Shown here one piece after another: positions 58,473 to 64,000 of a DNA stretch of 64,000 nt; position 1 is the stretch's first letter, and every line of letters starts with the position of its first letter. The position numbers and the translations under genes were made by a program. Below the pieces are notes generated by a model. The model was not told where the DNA came from and did not search any database. It was given only the letters and a program-made list of their open reading frames with translations. Origin of the DNA: Cryobacterium soli (GTDB lineage Bacteria > Actinomycetota > Actinomycetes > Actinomycetales > Microbacteriaceae); assembly GCF_003611035.1 (NCBI RefSeq), contig NZ_CP030033.1, forward strand, positions 3,348,001 through 3,412,000, in the 5' to 3' direction.

Positions 58473-61400
58473 TTGGCTGCTGCGCGCAACGCAACCACCA
58501 ATTCACCCAAGAACGGACGAGCCGCTGGCCGTCTTTCGTTCGCAAAGATCACCGACAATCTCACGGTTCCCGATCTGCTCGCTTTGCAGACCGAAAGCTT
58601 TGACTGGCTCGTTGGCAACGACATCTGGAAGGCTCGCGTCGCCGAGGCACAGGCGGCCGGTCGACAGGACCTGCCCACCCGTACCGGCCTCGACGAGATC
58701 TTCGAGGAGATCTCGCCCATCGAGGACCTCAGCGAGACGATGCAGCTGTCCTTCACCAACCCGGAGCTCGAGCCGGAGAAGTACACGATCGACGAGTGCA
58801 AGGAAAAGGGCAAGACCTACTCCGCACCGCTGTACGTGAACGCTGAGTTCATGAACCACCTCACCGGTGAGATCAAGACCCAGACCGTGTTCATGGGCGA
58901 CTTCCCGCTGATGACCCCCAAGGGCACCTTCGTGATCAACGGCACCGAGCGTGTCGTCGTGTCGCAGCTGGTGCGTTCGCCCGGTGTGTACTTCAACCGC
59001 GAACAGGAGAAGACCTCCGACAAGGACATCTACTCCGCCCGCGTCATCCCGAGCCGTGGTGCCTGGCTCGAATTCGAGATCGACAAGCGCGACCAGGTCG
59101 GCGTTCGCATCGACCGCAAGCGCAAGCAGTCCGTCACGGTGTTCCTCAAGGCTCTCGGCCTCACCTCCGAAGAGATCCTCGAAGAATTCAAGGGCTTCGC
59201 GTCCATCGAGCTCACCCTTGAGAAGGACAACATCCTCACCAAGGAAGAAGCCCTCAAGGACATCTACCGCAAGCTGCGTCCGGGCGAACAGGTTGCTGCC
59301 GAGGCCGCGCGTGCGCTGCTCGACAACTTCTTCTTCAACTCCAAGCGCTACGACCTGGCCAAGGTTGGTCGTTACAAGATCAACCGCAAGCTGGGCCTCG
59401 AGGCGCCGCTGAGCGACTCCGTCCTCACGCTCCAGGACATCCTGGCCACGATCAAGTACCTGGTTGCGCTGCACGACAACCAGACCACGATCCGCGGCAC
59501 GCGCGACGGCGTCGAGACCGACATCCGCATCGACATCGACGACATCGACCACTTCGGTAACCGTCGTATCCGCGCCGTCGGCGAGCTCATCCAGAACCAG
59601 GTCCGCACCGGCCTGTCCCGCATGGAGCGCGTCGTTCGCGAGCGCATGACCACGCAGGACATCGAAGCGATCACCCCGCAGACCCTGATCAACGTGCGCC
59701 CCGTCGTCGCCGCGATCAAGGAGTTCTTCGGTACGTCGCAGCTGTCGCAGTTCATGGACCAGAACAACCCGCTCGCAGGCCTGACGCACAAGCGTCGCCT
59801 GTCCGCGCTGGGCCCGGGTGGTCTGTCCCGTGACCGCGCAGGCGTCGAGGTGCGAGACGTTCACCCGTCCCACTACGGCCGCATGTGCCCGATTGAAACC
59901 CCTGAGGGCCCGAACATCGGCCTGATCGGTTCGCTCGCCTCGTTCGCGCGGATCAACGCTTTCGGTTTCATCGAGACCCCGTACCGTCGCGTCATCGACG
60001 GTGTCGTCTCCACGACGATCGACTACCTCACCGCAAGTGAGGAAGACGAGTACATCGTCGCGCAGGCCAACGCCCCGCTGACCAAGGCCGCCCGCTTCGC
60101 TGAGGGCCGAGTTCTGGCCCGTAAGAAGGGTGGAGAGGTCGACCTCTTCCCCGCAGAAGACATCGGCTACATGGATGTCTCGCCGCGCCAGATGGTGTCC
60201 GTCGCGACCTCGCTCATCCCCTTCCTCGAGCACGACGATGCTAACCGCGCACTCATGGGTGCCAACATGCAGCGTCAGGCTGTGCCGCTGCTGCTCAGCG
60301 ACAGCCCGCTGGTCGGAACCGGTATGGAGGGCTTCGCGGCCATCGACGCCGGTGACGTGCTCACCGCACAGAAGTCCGGTGTGGTCATGGAGGTGTCGGC
60401 TGACGTCGTAACCATCCAGCTCGACGAGGGTGGAACTCAGGACTACTACCTGCGCAAGTTCAGCCGCTCCAACCAGGGCACCAGCTACAACCACCGCGTC
60501 ATCGTCAACGCCGGCGAGCGTATCGAGGCCGGCGAGGTCATCGCCGATGGTCCCGCTACCGACAACGGTGAGCTCGCACTCGGAAAGAACCTCCTCGTGG
60601 CATTCATGTCATGGGAGGGTCACAACTTCGAGGACGCCATCATCCTGAGCCAGAACCTGGTGAAGGACGACGTTCTCTCCTCGATTCACATCGAAGAGTA
60701 CGAAGTTGACGCGCGCGACACCAAGCTGGGCAAGGAAGAGATCACCCGCGACCTGCCGAACGTCTCCCCGGATCTGCTTGCAGACCTGGACGAGCGCGGC
60801 ATCATCCGCATCGGTGCCGAGGTTCGCCCCGGCGACATCCTCGTGGGCAAGGTCACGCCGAAGGGCGAGACCGAGCTTTCCGCCGAGGAGCGCCTGCTGC
60901 GCGCGATCTTCAACGAGAAGAGCCGCGAAGTTCGCGACACCTCGCTGAAGGTTCCCCACGGTGAGCGTGGCACCATCATCGGTGTCAAGGTCTTCGACTC
61001 GCAGGATGGCGACGACGAGCTCGGCTCGGGCGTCAACCAGCGCGTTGTGGTCTTCATCGCCCAGAAGCGCAAGATCACCGAGGGTGACAAGCTCGCCGGT
61101 CGTCACGGCAACAAGGGTGTCATCTCCAAGATCCTGCCGGTCGAGGACATGCCGTTCCTCGCCGACGGAACCCCGGTCGACATCATCCTGAACCCGCTGG
61201 GCATCCCCGGTCGAATGAACTTCGGACAGGTCCTGGAGACCCACCTCGGCTGGATCGCCAAGCAGGGCTGGCAGGTTGAGGGCAAGCCCAAGTGGGCCGG
61301 CCGTCTGCCCGAAGCCGCGCACAGCGCCGCCCCGAACACCAAGGTCGCGACCCCGGTGTTCGACGGCGCGCTCGAGGAGGAAATCGCCGGTCTTCTCGAC

Positions 61401-61964
61401 TCGACGACTCTGACTCGCGACGGCGACCGCCTGATCGACTCCACCGGAAAGACGCAGCTGTTCGATGGCCGCTCCGGCGAGCCGTACCCGATGCCCATCG
61501 CGGTCGGATACATGTACATCCTGAAGCTGCACCACCTTGTCGATGACAAGATCCACGCACGCTCCACGGGCCCGTACTCGATGATCACGCAGCAGCCGCT
61601 GGGTGGTAAGGCACAGTTCGGTGGACAGCGTTTCGGTGAGATGGAGGTGTGGGCGCTCGAAGCATATGGAGCCGCTTACGCCCTGCAGGAACTCCTGACC
61701 ATCAAGTCGGACGACATCCTCGGCCGCGTCAAGGTGTACGAAGCCATCGTCAAGGGCGAGAACATTCAGGAACCCGGTATCCCCGAGAGCTTCAAGGTTC
61801 TGATCAAGGAAATGCAGTCGCTGTGCCTGAACGTCGAGGTGCTCTCGGCCGATGGAACCGCAGTCAGCCTGCGCGACACGGATGACGAGGTCTTCCGCGC
61901 AGCGGAGGAGCTGGGCATCAACATTTCCACCCGGTTTGAGTCGTCCTCAATCGACGACATCTAA
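58473..61964 (+). CDS. rpoB: RNA polymerase beta subunit
   Basis: The 1163-residue beta subunit, size normal for actinobacteria. The start is TTG 58473 with GGAGG 8 bases upstream. Features include [20 protein letters not shown] after the rifampicin region; that region (about residues 417-450) reads [13 protein letters not shown] then [17 protein letters not shown], with wild-type residues at the usual resistance positions (D, H and S). GHNFEDAI and [11 protein letters not shown] (near residue 870) are active-site elements, and the C-terminus has the usual [20 protein letters not shown]. It is followed 44 bp later by rpoC. Confidence 0.98.
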   Translation: MAAARNATTNSPKNGRAAGRLSFAKITDNLTVPDLLALQTESFDWLVGNDIWKARVAEAQAAGRQDLPTRTGLDEIFEEISPIEDLSETMQLSFTNPELEPEKYTIDECKEKGKTYSAPLYVNAEFMNHLTGEIKTQTVFMGDFPLMTPKGTFVINGTERVVVSQLVRSPGVYFNREQEKTSDKDIYSARVIPSRGAWLEFEIDKRDQVGVRIDRKRKQSVTVFLKALGLTSEEILEEFKGFASIELTLEKDNILTKEEALKDIYRKLRPGEQVAAEAARALLDNFFFNSKRYDLAKVGRYKINRKLGLEAPLSDSVLTLQDILATIKYLVALHDNQTTIRGTRDGVETDIRIDIDDIDHFGNRRIRAVGELIQNQVRTGLSRMERVVRERMTTQDIEAITPQTLINVRPVVAAIKEFFGTSQLSQFMDQNNPLAGLTHKRRLSALGPGGLSRDRAGVEVRDVHPSHYGRMCPIETPEGPNIGLIGSLASFARINAFGFIETPYRRVIDGVVSTTIDYLTASEEDEYIVAQANAPLTKAARFAEGRVLARKKGGEVDLFPAEDIGYMDVSPRQMVSVATSLIPFLEHDDANRALMGANMQRQAVPLLLSDSPLVGTGMEGFAAIDAGDVLTAQKSGVVMEVSADVVTIQLDEGGTQDYYLRKFSRSNQGTSYNHRVIVNAGERIEAGEVIADGPATDNGELALGKNLLVAFMSWEGHNFEDAIILSQNLVKDDVLSSIHIEEYEVDARDTKLGKEEITRDLPNVSPDLLADLDERGIIRIGAEVRPGDILVGKVTPKGETELSAEERLLRAIFNEKSREVRDTSLKVPHGERGTIIGVKVFDSQDGDDELGSGVNQRVVVFIAQKRKITEGDKLAGRHGNKGVISKILPVEDMPFLADGTPVDIILNPLGIPGRMNFGQVLETHLGWIAKQGWQVEGKPKWAGRLPEAAHSAAPNTKVATPVFDGALEEEIAGLLDSTTLTRDGDRLIDSTGKTQLFDGRSGEPYPMPIAVGYMYILKLHHLVDDKIHARSTGPYSMITQQPLGGKAQFGGQRFGEMEVWALEAYGAAYALQELLTIKSDDILGRVKVYEAIVKGENIQEPGIPESFKVLIKEMQSLCLNVEVLSADGTAVSLRDTDDEVFRAAEELGINISTRFESSSIDDI

Positions 61965-62008
61965 GCCTGGCCACTGACGAATACTCGAAAACTTTCCAAG
62001 GAGAGAAA

Positions 62009-64000
<1,992 letters not shown>

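Noticed and set aside
58503..60494. 663-codon minus-strand frame opposite rpoB
   Set aside because: Antisense to rpoB; Val/Asp/Leu-rich shadow, no ribosome site or motifs.

Overview
High-GC actinobacterial chromosome, most likely Microbacteriaceae (Cryobacterium-like). The signs are G+C near 68% by eye, a CarD regulator, actinobacterial-type rpoB and rpoC with TTG starts, actinobacterial families such as DUF5997, DUF4916-type NUDIX and DUF6412, and many genes whose start codon lies only 6-7 nt after a TANNNT -10 box (leaderless). I see no tRNA, rRNA, CRISPR array, transposase, integrase or phage gene. It reads as ordinary chromosome with sugar-use islands at the left and the RNA polymerase operon at the right.

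Layout. 1-5.8 kb: hexuronate catabolism operon (uxaC end, GPH-type symporter, altronate dehydratase, KDG kinase, KDPG aldolase). 5.8-10.3 kb: two c-di-GMP enzymes (GGDEF-EAL membrane protein; TPR-GGDEF) around a small PLDc_N/SHOCT-type membrane protein. 10.3-16.5 kb: arabinose and arabinan use (araA, araD, divergent LacI regulator, GH51 arabinofuranosidase with its own LacI regulator and a perfect operator palindrome). 16.5-29.5 kb: ABC exporter, glutathione peroxidase, pyruvate oxidase, AI-2E transporter, flavin disulfide oxidoreductase, MATE pump, MarR, dienelactone hydrolase, PPK2, a YidC-like insertase. 29.6-32.5 kb: SPW membrane protein, GH114-like lipoprotein, CarD, potassium channel.

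32.5-35.7 kb holds the least explained locus: three tandem paralogous single-pass membrane proteins of unknown function. 35.7-39.4 kb: TetR with a DrrAB-type exporter, VOC and GyrI-like proteins, which looks like a drug-response cassette. 39.4-50.5 kb: mostly single small genes (orphan LysR effector domain with DUF5997, esterase, NUDIX, nucleoside hydrolase, GNAT, DEAD-box helicase, DUF1684, SRPBCC-like, EVE, coiled-coil membrane protein, ComB-like, DUF427). 50.6-58.2 kb: MgtA-type P-ATPase, flippase-like membrane protein, SprT-like metalloprotein, PQQ-type sugar dehydrogenase lipoprotein, TPR protein, spermidine synthase-like protein. 58.2-64 kb: rpoB and the first 664 codons of rpoC.

The catabolic genes converge on central metabolism: hexuronates to KDPG to pyruvate plus glyceraldehyde-3-phosphate, and arabinan to arabinose to the pentose phosphate pathway. 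The intergenic spaces from 40 to 57 kb carry several roughly 60-bp imperfect palindromes in at least two sequence families, which look like REP-type elements.
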